DNA of 47,518 nt from Turicibacter sp. (GTDB lineage: Bacteria; Bacillota_I; Bacilli_A; MOL361; Turicibacteraceae): NCBI GenBank assembly GCA_009780245.1, contig WRAJ01000015.1, forward strand, positions 1 through 47,518, in the 5' to 3' direction. Below the pieces are notes generated by a model that saw nothing but the letters and a program-made list of their open reading frames with translations, was not told the origin of the DNA and did no database searches. Shown here piece by piece: positions 33,458 to 42,141 of this stretch (position 1 is its first letter; each line of letters starts with the position of its first letter). The translations under genes and the position numbers were made by a program.

Positions 33458-35071
33458 TTACATCAAAACGTTCTTCGGTTCTAGCTTTACCACGTAAGCA
33501 ATCGGTGTCACGGTTGACGCTAGCACAACCGCAAAGCTTGCGCCTGCAAAGGCAGCCATGATCGAAGCGTCAAGCGATGTGTCAGCCAGTTCCAACACTT
33601 CTTCAAGTGGTAGTTCGCCTGGATTAAATAGCGTTAATTCCCATGGAATCGCCACACCGGGTATGACCCCACGTTGTTCCGCTGCTTGTGTCGCTAAGTT
33701 TTGTTCCAACAGATTTCTTGACATCGCGGACGAGAGGCTGTGGCCGGCAAAAAGGGAAATCCCAATCGCGACGGTTGTGACAACCATCACTTCAATAATG
33801 AATTGGACGATGACGTTGCGTTTCTTCTCGCCCAATGCCATGTAAACCCCTATTTCATGGCGACGTTCTCGTAATAGCAAGGTAATCACTAACGTCAGCA
33901 CAGCGATACTTGCACCGATCGTGACAAACAAAATGACGTTCGCAATGTCTCGCGTGCTATCCATCGATGCCACCACACCCGCGTTGACGCCGCGCAAATC
34001 AGAGATGCCCCAGTACCCCGGTAATAGTTCTGTTCCTGCCAGACTAAAAGCTTCTAAATCCCGCGGATCGTAGAGCACAAAAATCGATTCCATCCATGGC
34101 TCATCTGGCACCAAATCTTCCGGCTGATACCACGGGCTCATTTCAAGGATCTCATCTAAAATGGAGAGCATCCCTTCGTTGACAAATGCGATCAGGTCTT
34201 CTGCTACCGTAATCGGAATATAAAAGCGGTTATAAAGCCCGGCACGCCCTCTTAAAGATTCCTCAAATTCCCAGCCACCCCCTTCTTGTGCACTAGAAAA
34301 ATCAAATTCCTCAACCACATCGAAAAGACCAACAACTTCAAATTCCAACACTTGATGCGCGGCCATAAATTCCTCATAGTGCCAATGTGCCGTAAAATTG
34401 CCGACCCCTTGGCGCGCAAATTCCGCATAATTATAAACGTTGTTTTCAATTTCCATCATAGAACCCACTTGCAAGTTATTCGTATCCGCAAACAGCTGCG
34501 ACACAATGATCACTTGCGACCTATTCTCAATGTCGGCTTGCGTAAACACACGGCCGTCCACTAGCTCAATCAAACCAGCATGAATATCGGTCAACTCTGG
34601 ATTCGCCACACCACGTGTTAAAAAGTTTTCCACGTATCCGCCCCATTGTGTCAGCCCACGAATCGACGATTCAAACTGGCTCGCTGACGCATCAAGTTCC
34701 ATCATCGCCCAATCTAAATCGCGACTAAAGACGCTCGGCATCATCACCGAATCGTAGGCCCTCACATACGGCAAACTCCCGACTGCCGACAGATCTTCAC
34801 GCGTCGGGTTATCCACCCGCCAAAACTCAGGACTTAGCTCCATCACCGAAATTCCAGCCGCCTCTGCAGCGGCCTCCGCATCCAACGTCACCCCAGCGAC
34901 CACCGGCGTCTGCATCAACACACTCTCTTCCGTGTTATTCATCGCCATTCGCACCGAAATCGCCCCTGAAGCCAATGCTCCTAGCACCACCATCAATACC
35001 AGCAAAATCCCGCTTTTGACCGGTTGTCTCCTGATATTCGTCATTGCCCTTTTAAATGGGTTCATACTCAT
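33458..35071 (-). CDS. FtsX/MacB-like ABC transporter permease, copy 1
   Basis: 537 residues. One N-terminal helix (GILLVLMVVLGALASGAISV, about 20-40), a large extracellular domain (about 45-375), then three helices at the C-terminus. The stretch LLLRERRHEIGVYMALGEKK is the FtsX-superfamily coupling motif that contacts an ABC ATPase. Such type VII permeases act in mechanotransmission, lipoprotein extraction or peptide sensing rather than classic transport. Third gene of an operon with a lipoprotein and copy 2. No ATPase gene is present in the operon or next to it. The first ~90 bases are nearly identical to copy 2. A start at the second Met (MNPFKR) is also possible. Confidence 0.87.
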   Translation of the reverse strand: MSMNPFKRAMTNIRRQPVKSGILLVLMVVLGALASGAISVRMAMNNTEESVLMQTPVVAGVTLDAEAAAEAAGISVMELSPEFWRVDNPTREDLSAVGSLPYVRAYDSVMMPSVFSRDLDWAMMELDASASQFESSIRGLTQWGGYVENFLTRGVANPELTDIHAGLIELVDGRVFTQADIENRSQVIIVSQLFADTNNLQVGSMMEIENNVYNYAEFARQGVGNFTAHWHYEEFMAAHQVLEFEVVGLFDVVEEFDFSSAQEGGGWEFEESLRGRAGLYNRFYIPITVAEDLIAFVNEGMLSILDEILEMSPWYQPEDLVPDEPWMESIFVLYDPRDLEAFSLAGTELLPGYWGISDLRGVNAGVVASMDSTRDIANVILFVTIGASIAVLTLVITLLLRERRHEIGVYMALGEKKRNVIVQFIIEVMVVTTVAIGISLFAGHSLSSAMSRNLLEQNLATQAAEQRGVIPGVAIPWELTLFNPGELPLEEVLELADTSLDASIMAAFAGASFAVVLASTVTPIAYVVKLEPKNVLM

Positions 35072-35115
35072 CCACGCCCTCTTTCTTAATTCTTGTAAAG
35101 TTATTTCTTATAACC

Positions 35116-36747
35116 TTACATTAACACATTTTTCGGCTCTAACTTCATCACATAAGCAACCGGCATCACGGTTGATACTAACACAACCGCAATACTTGCA
35201 CCTGCAAAGGCAGCCATGACCGAAGCATCCAGCGATGCATCGTACAACGTTAACACTTCTTCGATTGGCATTTCTCCCGGGTTAAATAGTATTAAATGCC
35301 ATGGAATTCTATCAAATACAAGCCCATCATCTTCTTCAGCTTGTTCGATAAGATTTTGTTCCAACATATTTCTTGACATAGCAGATGAAAGGCTGTTGCC
35401 TGCAAAGAGGGCAATCGTTATAGCTACGGTTGAGACAACCAGCACTTCAACTAGGAATTGGGCGATGACTTTGCTTTTCTTCTCACCCAGTGCCATGTAA
35501 ATGCCGATTTCATGACGACGTTCTCGTAGCAGCAACGTAATAATCAAGGTCAATACCGCAACGCTTGCACCGATGGTAACAAACAAAATAACATCTGCAA
35601 TGTCACGCATGTTGTCCATCGATGCGATCAGACCGGCATTCGCTCCTCGCAAATCAGAGATGCCCCAGTAGCCTGGTAACCGTTCCGTTCCTGCGGTCTG
35701 GAAGTTTTCTAAGTCACGCGAATCGTATAAAACAAAAATCGATTGCAAAAATGGCTCTTCTTGAACGAGGTCTTCAGGTCTGTACCACGGCATTAATTCA
35801 ATCATTTCATCAAGAATCAACAACATTCCTTCATTTCTAAATGCAATCATATCTTCTGCTACCGTTATGGGCATATAAATACGATTATAAAGCTGTGCGC
35901 GCTCCCTCAAAAAAGTATCTAATTCCAAACATTCTATACTTGCATCCATCATATCAAATCCCACGCAATCTACAGCAGTATGATCAAATTCCTCAACCGT
36001 ATCAAAAATACCCACTACCTCAAATGCTAGCACTTGATGCGCGGCCATGAATTCTTCTTCATGCCAATGAGCGGTGAAGTTTCCGATTCCTTGTCGCATG
36101 AATTCAGGATAATCGTAAACATTATTTTCAAACTCAATCACTGATCCGATCTGTATGTTATTCGCATCCGCAAACAGTTGTGATACGATGACCACTTGTG
36201 ATCGATTATCAATGTCTGCCTGCGTAAAGACGCGACCATCAACCAATTCAATAAGATCGGCATCAATATCCGTAAGGGCAGGGTTAGCAACACCGGTTCC
36301 CCCAAATGACTCCACGTATCCACCCCATTGCGTTATCCCACCAATACTCATTTCGAAATAAGGTGTCAAATCGCCAAGTTCCATCATGACCCAATCCAAA
36401 TCACGGCTCATTGTACTTGGGAACATCACCGAATCATACGCCCTGACATACGGCAAACTCCCAACTGCTGACAAATCCTCACGTGTCGGATTATCCGTAT
36501 GCCAAAAATCCGGACCAAGCTCCATCACCGAAACGCCAGCAGATGCCGCCGCTGTCTCATAATCCAACTGCACAGTCGCCACCGCCGGTGTGCGCATCAT
36601 CACACTCTCTTCTGTGTTGTTCATCGCCATCCGCACCGAAATTGCCCCCGAAGCCAATGCTCCTAGCACCACCATCAATACCAGTAAAATCCCGCTTTTG
36701 ACCGGTTGCCTCCTGATGTTCGTCATTGCTCTTTTAAATGGGTTCAT
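35116..36747 (-). CDS. FtsX/MacB-like ABC transporter permease, copy 2
   Basis: 543 residues, tandem paralogue of copy 1 with the same layout: N-terminal helix, about 330-residue extracellular domain, three C-terminal helices and the LLLRERRHEIGIYMALGEKK coupling motif. The extracellular domains have diverged (copy 2 has an insertion with two Cys, VDCVGF ... IECLEL) while the ends are almost identical, so the pair may form a heterodimer sensing or holding something outside. The AGAGGAC ribosome site precedes ATG. It starts 18 bases after the lipoprotein gene, so the three are co-transcribed. Confidence 0.87.
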   Translation of the reverse strand: MNPFKRAMTNIRRQPVKSGILLVLMVVLGALASGAISVRMAMNNTEESVMMRTPAVATVQLDYETAAASAGVSVMELGPDFWHTDNPTREDLSAVGSLPYVRAYDSVMFPSTMSRDLDWVMMELGDLTPYFEMSIGGITQWGGYVESFGGTGVANPALTDIDADLIELVDGRVFTQADIDNRSQVVIVSQLFADANNIQIGSVIEFENNVYDYPEFMRQGIGNFTAHWHEEEFMAAHQVLAFEVVGIFDTVEEFDHTAVDCVGFDMMDASIECLELDTFLRERAQLYNRIYMPITVAEDMIAFRNEGMLLILDEMIELMPWYRPEDLVQEEPFLQSIFVLYDSRDLENFQTAGTERLPGYWGISDLRGANAGLIASMDNMRDIADVILFVTIGASVAVLTLIITLLLRERRHEIGIYMALGEKKSKVIAQFLVEVLVVSTVAITIALFAGNSLSSAMSRNMLEQNLIEQAEEDDGLVFDRIPWHLILFNPGEMPIEEVLTLYDASLDASVMAAFAGASIAVVLVSTVMPVAYVMKLEPKNVLM

Positions 36748-36765
36748 TTTTTCACGTCCTCTTTT

Positions 36766-38058
36766 TTATTCTGATAAAAGCTGTATGATCTCAACCCTTC
36801 TGTCCGAGTTACCCTCTGGTGAAACAGTGAGGTAATGAATCGCAAAGATGGTATCCGTTAGGGAGAAAACAGTGACACGATCGCTAGCATTTCCTAATTG
36901 CAATGGAATCTGCTGATTGAGGGAAACTGACGTCCCGTTTATGATTTCGTATTGTTTGAAGTAAGTGCGATCTGCGTTGATCGTCATTAAATATTGCCCG
37001 CACTGTGAAAGTTGTGAAAAGGCGCTCTCTAGTTCTGGTAAAGAGACGAACGCTTGGGTCATCGAACCGGTATCTATTAAGATTACCTCATCGCGGTCGG
37101 TTGTGACAGCGCCTTCGCTTCTGCTATCTTCTATAAGCTCTATTTGAACGCCTTCGGTAATTAACATTTGCAACCCGCCACTAGTAATCGCTTCATGCCT
37201 GAACCCGTATTCATTGAACAGTGTCATTTCGTTCGTTTCTAAATTGATCACGCCGTAGTACATCAAAGGTCCCAATTCGTACATATTTACGGTTAAGCGG
37301 CCGCCGATAAACGCTAGGTCACCCGATTCAAGAAGAGCCATGTTATGAATGTTAATGCGGTGATCCATTTGGAAGAGTAATTCATCGACGTTTGTGTGCA
37401 CGTTATAGCGATAAATGTTTGCACCGCTTGAGCCATGGAATAAATAATTGGGCACATGGTAGACAAAAAGTTCACCTTGTTCATAAACGACTAAATTGAA
37501 AATGTGCAGGTTGGCATCTTGGAGAGGCTCACTTGTGATCGGTAAGGTTTCGAGGACGTTTAGCTGTTGATCTAGGATTAAATACCTGAGTTGGTAATCG
37601 TGCTCTTCTGCCGCATCTATCACAGCCATGAGATCAAAATCATCGTCTGTCAAGCCAGCAAAGTAGAGGTCAAAGTAGAGGTCGAGCGGATCAAGCATGC
37701 CGATCAAAGCACCAAAATAGCCGTTATCAAAATTGAAGACATTAACTACGATTTCCCCGTCTTCTAGCTCATACGTTGTAAGCACATCGCCTGTTAGTAA
37801 ATCCATCAGAGCGAGATACTCGCCGAACCGACTGACTCGGCCTCTAGGGACGATGTGTGGGATAAATTCGGGTAATTCGGCAAGGATGTCAGTGTCAATG
37901 AGGACATCTGTGCTGTCGTTTGTATCTGATCCTGTGGTTGCCTCTTCATTGGTTGGTGTATCACCTGTTTCCTCGTTCTGCAAATCTGTATTGTCATTCG
38001 TACAAGCCATGAGAACTGCGATGCTTAATAGTGTCATTAAATACATTATTTTTTTCAT
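36766..38058 (-). CDS. Lipoprotein with beta-propeller-like repeats, family copy 1
   Basis: About 430 residues. A signal peptide with lipobox LMAC (Cys near 19) is followed by an acidic, Thr-rich linker and then a body of repeated beta-strand-like units (LALMDLLTGDVLTTYELEDG, LRYLILDQQLNVLETLP, IYRYNVHTNVDELL, YYGVINLETNEMTLF), suggesting a propeller. It is anchored to the outer face of the membrane. Start: ATG at 38056-38058 behind AAGGTGAG; an upstream GTG frame is rejected. First gene of the operon with two FtsX-like permeases, and a paralogue of the gene at 42142. I do not recognise a named family. Confidence 0.82.
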   Translation of the reverse strand: MKKIMYLMTLLSIAVLMACTNDNTDLQNEETGDTPTNEEATTGSDTNDSTDVLIDTDILAELPEFIPHIVPRGRVSRFGEYLALMDLLTGDVLTTYELEDGEIVVNVFNFDNGYFGALIGMLDPLDLYFDLYFAGLTDDDFDLMAVIDAAEEHDYQLRYLILDQQLNVLETLPITSEPLQDANLHIFNLVVYEQGELFVYHVPNYLFHGSSGANIYRYNVHTNVDELLFQMDHRINIHNMALLESGDLAFIGGRLTVNMYELGPLMYYGVINLETNEMTLFNEYGFRHEAITSGGLQMLITEGVQIELIEDSRSEGAVTTDRDEVILIDTGSMTQAFVSLPELESAFSQLSQCGQYLMTINADRTYFKQYEIINGTSVSLNQQIPLQLGNASDRVTVFSLTDTIFAIHYLTVSPEGNSDRRVEIIQLLSE

Positions 38059-38098
38059 TTCTGAGCTCACCTTTTTTGCTGTGTTTCTTTTTTTCGTT

Positions 38099-38149
38099 AC
38101 TATAGCAAAATTGGACATTTTTAAAAAGAGATTTCGGCTTGATTTCGGC
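38099..38149 (-). promoter_or_regulatory. Promoter of the lipoprotein-permease operon with 11-bp direct repeats
   Basis: Extended -10 TGC-TATAGT (38099-38107) with a weak -35 (TTTTTA, 38122-38127). Immediately upstream GCCGAAATC occurs twice with an 11-base period (38130-38138 and 38141-38149), a layout suited to an OmpR-family activator. Confidence 0.5.
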
Positions 38150-38171
38150 GAGGTGTGTTTTTGTGCGATAC

Positions 38172-38210
38172 AAAAAATCCCGCTCCCAAGCCTAAGCCCA
38201 GCAGCGGGAT
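38172..38210 (-). terminator. Terminator of the carboxypeptidase gene
   Basis: ATCCCGCT and AGCGGGAT around an 18-base loop, then a T-run on the minus strand. Confidence 0.85.
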
Positions 38211-38223
38211 CCTTCTCATCGCG

Positions 38224-39264
38224 CTAACGATGTAAATTAAAAAAGTATTCGTGTATCAGCAAAGCGTCTAAGATGTGCGCGGTCGCATTCGTCACCAGAT
38301 CCGGTGTCGGGGTGCCAAAGGTGATCAAGATAAATTCATCTTCACCGTTTGTCGCCAAACTTGCTAAACAGCGACCGGCTTCAAACGTGAAGCCCGTTCG
38401 ACCACCGATGATCGCTCCGCCTTCGAATTCATTGCTATCTATGGTGTTAAACAATGTCGATAACATCGTATGGCCGAGCGAATTTGGAACCGCCAATTCA
38501 TACGTTTGAGCGGTGAAGATCGCACGGAATTCTGGATTTTCTAGCGCATAAGTCAGCAAAATCGCGATATCCTCAGCAGTCGTGTAATGATTATCATCGT
38601 GCAACCCCGTCGTATTCATAAAATGCGTGTTCGTCATACCAAGCTCCTCAGCCTTCTCGTTCATCAACGCCACAAAACCAGCCTCACCACCAGCGATGTG
38701 GTAAGCAAGAGACGAAGACGCTTCAGCGCCAGACGGTAACATGATGCCATGCAAAATATCAGACATACTCCTGACCTCTCCCGGTCCAAAACCTGACAGC
38801 ATCGCACCCGCCCACCATAACGCATCAAAATCAGCTTGAATCACGACGCTTTCATCCATCTCAGAATGCTCGATGCCAATTAACACCGTCATAATCTTCG
38901 TCACAGAAGCCGGATACGTGATCTCATCGGCATGATGGCTAAACAAAATTCTCCCGTTTGAGAGGTTAATCAAAAGGGCTTGGTTGCTATACATTTCAAA
39001 CGTCACTTCCGAATACCTCAGCGGTCGCAGCAATTCCTCAATCCACACCGTACGCACGTCACGGCTAAAATCATCCACTACTTTCGTTGGTGGCACCGGC
39101 GGCTCCCAATTAACCGCCACATGAATCCCAATTCCGGCGACAATCCCAGCTAAAATAACGTTTCGGATTAACTTGACACGCCTTGTAAAATTCTCTTTTT
39201 TCTGAAGTCTTTGCTCCTCTTTTTGGCGATTGATCTCATCGTCGTTCATAATCATCTTATCCAT
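38224..39264 (-). CDS. D-alanyl-D-alanine carboxypeptidase (penicillin-binding protein 5 / DacA family)
   Basis: About 346 residues. A charged cytoplasmic N-terminus, one membrane helix (about 35-52), then a serine peptidase domain trimming the terminal D-Ala of peptidoglycan stem peptides outside the cell. Motif 1 is SVTK (about 118-121). Motif 2, normally SxN, appears as SGAEAS (about 176), and motif 3, normally KTG, as RTGFTFEAGRC (about 288). Both substitutions are conservative for fold but unusual for catalysis. The C-terminal PBP5 domain is absent. Start: ATG at 39264 behind AAAGGAT; an upstream frame is rejected. Has its own promoter and terminator. Confidence 0.88.
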   Translation of the reverse strand: MDKMIMNDDEINRQKEEQRLQKKENFTRRVKLIRNVILAGIVAGIGIHVAVNWEPPVPPTKVVDDFSRDVRTVWIEELLRPLRYSEVTFEMYSNQALLINLSNGRILFSHHADEITYPASVTKIMTVLIGIEHSEMDESVVIQADFDALWWAGAMLSGFGPGEVRSMSDILHGIMLPSGAEASSSLAYHIAGGEAGFVALMNEKAEELGMTNTHFMNTTGLHDDNHYTTAEDIAILLTYALENPEFRAIFTAQTYELAVPNSLGHTMLSTLFNTIDSNEFEGGAIIGGRTGFTFEAGRCLASLATNGEDEFILITFGTPTPDLVTNATAHILDALLIHEYFFNLHR

Positions 39265-39298
39265 GGTTATCAAATCCTTTAACACTACTTTGCCTTTA

Positions 39299-39327
39299 AG
39301 TATACCAATTTTTTGCAAAGAGATAAA
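39299..39327 (-). promoter_or_regulatory. Promoter of the carboxypeptidase gene
   Basis: TTTATC (39322-39327), 17 bases, TATACT (39299-39304) with a TGG extension. Confidence 0.5.
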
Positions 39328-39342
39328 GGGGTGACATTTAAT

Positions 39343-41787
39343 TTATTTAAACTTGTCTTTGTCGATTTGCGCGTACACGACCCCCAGCACAACAAGACCC
39401 AAGCCAATCAAGATTGCTGCATTCCCAGCGACAGCACCAGTTTCTGGTAACACCGGCAACGATTCGACAAACTCCCGAGGAAATAGCGTTTGACGCTGAC
39501 AACTACCATCCTGATTATGCTCATAAAGTAGCTCCCACTCGTACATCTCCCCCTCACCTGCCGAAACTTCGCGATACAACCGCTCGCTCCAGAAAAACGT
39601 CGTCCCTTCCGCGAATTCACCCGTCTCCACCTCGGTCGATACCGTGAAAAACATCTCCACCGGCTCGTCCACGATAAATTCTCCCTCAGCCGACATCGCA
39701 TACACCGTAAAATCGGACTCCCAGATCGTCTCAGTCGTTCCATCCGGCAGCCTAGCGTGTAAGAAAGCCGTAAAGCCTAGTTGCGCATCGGGGCGAATGT
39801 TCACGTGACTAATCCAAATATCGTCGTGCATCACCACCGTCTCACCCGCATTGAAATACTGATCCTCACTGTCTCCTGTATGCGCCTGCGTCGCGATCCG
39901 AGCCGTCCCATCCAACGCATTTTCCACCACCAAATAGAGCGTCTCTGGCGCATCGGTCACCGTAAAAGACACATCCTCGCCTGGTAAAAAGCCCGTCGGT
40001 GCCGCCACTTCCTGCAACACATATTCCCCGTGAGTAAGGCCTAAAATCACGTGCGCCTCATGCGTCGAAACCCATTCCTGCACGATGTCATTTGTGGCAA
40101 CCTCTCGTACCTGGAAATGCGCCCCTGCCAATGGCTCGCCCAGATCATCCACCTTCAAAATACTCGTATTGGTCTGGTAATTCACCACGACCCAGCGGTG
40201 CTCATGGGTAAGCCGATCAACGCTAAAATAAATCGCATCGCCAGCTAGCTGATGCGCCGCGTCGGTCTGGACTTCTACAAGGCGGTAATTTCCATGGCTC
40301 AACTCGTGAGCCCAAATACGCCCTTGCTCATCGGTCACGAAGGTCGCCACATACACATCCGAATCCGTATCCCAGAGTTCAAACGACACACCCGCAAGAA
40401 ACGGGCCTTCGCTGTCAGCCCCATCAACCGTGATTTCCGGGTTACTCCCAAATCTGTTCTCCTCATCTACGATTTGCACCTCTGATTCAGACGGCACAGG
40501 GCGTGACACTTTAATGAGTTCGAACGAACCGCGTGGCGCCACTTCAACGGTGAAAAAAGCTTCAAGGGGACTGGTTGTGTTCCCCGATACGACGTTTTGT
40601 AGCACAGGATGCACCCAGTAAGTCACAGCGTTGGCGTTTTCTGGTTGCATGCTGAGCAGATTGTTTGGCGAAGTCGTTTGCGGAGCGTTTGAATCCGTGG
40701 TATAGATCGTGAGCACATTGGAAGTTGCCGTCGTGCGACTCCAGTGATACACGCCAAAACTGCCACTTGTTGCGTTGCCGACAAATCTTTGGAGCAAGCC
40801 GTGTCCACCAGCGGCATACGTATCTGAAATATTGACTTGATAACGCTGATTAGCTTCATTCCAAGTTAACGTGTGCATCGGGCTGGTCGCTGGGTTACTT
40901 GATGTCCCATTCGGGGTAGTGCCTAAGCGATGAAGGTTGTCAATGTCAAAACGAATCTGGTTGTACATTTGCTCGCGTTGCGCATTCCCACTAATTAACG
41001 CGTTCCACATTTGCCCCGCTCCTGAGCCCGTCCAAGGGGTGTTGAAGTTCCAGCGAACGTGCCCACCGGCTTCTGGTGAGATGGCTTCCCAGATCAAAAC
41101 TTGCGTGGTGATATAAGCATTGTTGTTAAGGCGTTGCGCCGCTGTAAAACCATGAATATTCCCATACCCGTGCATCAAAATGCGCTCAACCGTCGCGCGT
41201 AAATTCGCTGGTAACGGGTTGCCTTCTGTCAGTGTCTGACCATTCGGATGCACAATCCCCACTTCCACACAAAACGCCGTGACCCACGTTTGCCCCCCAT
41301 CTACCGATGCCTCCAAAATCGGAATCCCCAGCGTCATCAAAAACGTCGGATGAATATTGGTAAAATTAAAATTGGTCCCACTCAACCGCGTTCGCTCCCT
41401 GACAACCGCCGTTTGATTCCGCGCCATCGGTAAAGCCATCCCATTCGCATCGAAAAGGATGTAACTACCCATCTGTGCAAGCTTATTTGATAGTGCTGTA
41501 ACCGCCACCTCATTTAAATCGATCTCCTCGATGATGACGTGATCGTAGCGATCTTTGATATCCGAAACGAGATCAATAACAGGCAACTCAGCCTCTAATT
41601 CAAGGGGTAAGTCCTCCTCGGGTATGTCGTCGTAGACAAAAATTTCTTCCCCCTCTTCCTCTACTTGCTGGTACATATCTGACTCTTCTATCGTCGCCTC
41701 TTCGTTCGATAACGTCGTAACAATCGGGTGAGCCATCAAGGCTAATATTAAAAGTAGTTGTACGATTTTTTTAATTTCTTTGCTCAT
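39343..41787 (-). CDS. LPXTG-anchored thioester-domain surface protein (adhesin/pilin-like) with SpaA and VaFE domains
   Basis: About 814 residues. A signal peptide (LLLILALMAHPIVTT) is followed by an acidic stretch, then a thioester domain with AFCVE (Cys near 172) and TTQVLIWE (Gln near 227), the Cys-Gln pair that forms an internal thioester able to bond covalently to host surfaces. Two SpaA-like prealbumin domains follow (ELIKVSRP; TSILKVDDLGEPLAGAHF ... YVLQEVAAPTGF), likely with Lys-Asn isopeptide bonds, then a VaFE-type repeat domain (ARIATQAHTGD). The C-terminus has LPETG (about 780), a hydrophobic helix and KDKFK for sortase anchoring. No sortase is in the window. Start MSKEIKK at 41785-41787, 9 bases behind AAAGGA. 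Confidence 0.92.
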   Translation of the reverse strand: MSKEIKKIVQLLLILALMAHPIVTTLSNEEATIEESDMYQQVEEEGEEIFVYDDIPEEDLPLELEAELPVIDLVSDIKDRYDHVIIEEIDLNEVAVTALSNKLAQMGSYILFDANGMALPMARNQTAVVRERTRLSGTNFNFTNIHPTFLMTLGIPILEASVDGGQTWVTAFCVEVGIVHPNGQTLTEGNPLPANLRATVERILMHGYGNIHGFTAAQRLNNNAYITTQVLIWEAISPEAGGHVRWNFNTPWTGSGAGQMWNALISGNAQREQMYNQIRFDIDNLHRLGTTPNGTSSNPATSPMHTLTWNEANQRYQVNISDTYAAGGHGLLQRFVGNATSGSFGVYHWSRTTATSNVLTIYTTDSNAPQTTSPNNLLSMQPENANAVTYWVHPVLQNVVSGNTTSPLEAFFTVEVAPRGSFELIKVSRPVPSESEVQIVDEENRFGSNPEITVDGADSEGPFLAGVSFELWDTDSDVYVATFVTDEQGRIWAHELSHGNYRLVEVQTDAAHQLAGDAIYFSVDRLTHEHRWVVVNYQTNTSILKVDDLGEPLAGAHFQVREVATNDIVQEWVSTHEAHVILGLTHGEYVLQEVAAPTGFLPGEDVSFTVTDAPETLYLVVENALDGTARIATQAHTGDSEDQYFNAGETVVMHDDIWISHVNIRPDAQLGFTAFLHARLPDGTTETIWESDFTVYAMSAEGEFIVDEPVEMFFTVSTEVETGEFAEGTTFFWSERLYREVSAGEGEMYEWELLYEHNQDGSCQRQTLFPREFVESLPVLPETGAVAGNAAILIGLGLVVLGVVYAQIDKDKFK

Positions 41788-41919
41788 TCTCTTCATTCCT
41801 TTCCTGTTTTTTTGTACCACATGTATGCTGCAGATTCGCAAACCTGCTTTCTTTGTCAAAGAGCATCTGCAAGAAAATCCCGTCTTCGAATGGGAGGCAA
41901 AGGCGGCCAATTTTTCTTA

Positions 41920-42001
41920 CACCCTTTAAATACGCAAAAAAAAAAATTTCACCTGCAAGATTTTTGATGAAAACGCCAATCATTTAATCATAAAACGTTT
42001 T
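41920..42001. repeat. 82-bp dispersed element, copy B
   Basis: Gapless match to 15919-16000 (67 of 82 bases by eye), with the same A11 tract and AAAACGTTTT end. It lies 132 bases upstream of the thioester protein start, in the same orientation relative to its downstream gene as copy A. The rest of the 354-base gap 41788-42141 holds the promoter at 42075-42104 and a possible extended -10 of the surface-protein gene (TGG-TACAAA on the minus strand near 41815). Confidence 0.8.
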
Positions 42002-42074
42002 CCAAACGAGAGTAGCATGAAAAAATGGTTGTCACACGCCTAAGTAACAAAGTCATTTAAAATCATAAATCCTT

Positions 42075-42104
42075 AATAACTTGCTAACAATTTCCTGATA
42101 TACT
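42075..42104 (+). promoter_or_regulatory. Promoter of lipoprotein copy 2 with response-regulator-like 11-bp repeats
   Basis: AATAACTTGCT (42075-42085) and AACAATTTCCT (42086-42096) are tandem 11-mers directly followed by GA-TATACT. The same order is at the two-component promoter: AATAACTTTCT, AACAACTCTAT, GA-TATAAT. Confidence 0.65.
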
Positions 42105-42141
42105 TGTTCAATGAAAAAAATGTAAAGGGAGTTTTTGAAAA

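Noticed and set aside
33458..36747. Permease pair as a bacitracin-resistance BceAB or LolCDE system
   Set aside because: Each permease has four helices rather than the ten of BceB, there is no ATPase gene, and the context is a Gram-positive lipoprotein gene.
41788..41910. Longer N-terminus for the thioester surface protein
   Set aside because: The extension has no ribosome site and would put 41 residues ahead of a normal signal peptide that follows AAAGGA at proper spacing.
41771..41983. 70-residue frame starting MIGVFIKN upstream of the surface protein
   Set aside because: It overlaps the signal-peptide region of the real gene out of frame. Similarity to the other copy ends with the 82-bp element.
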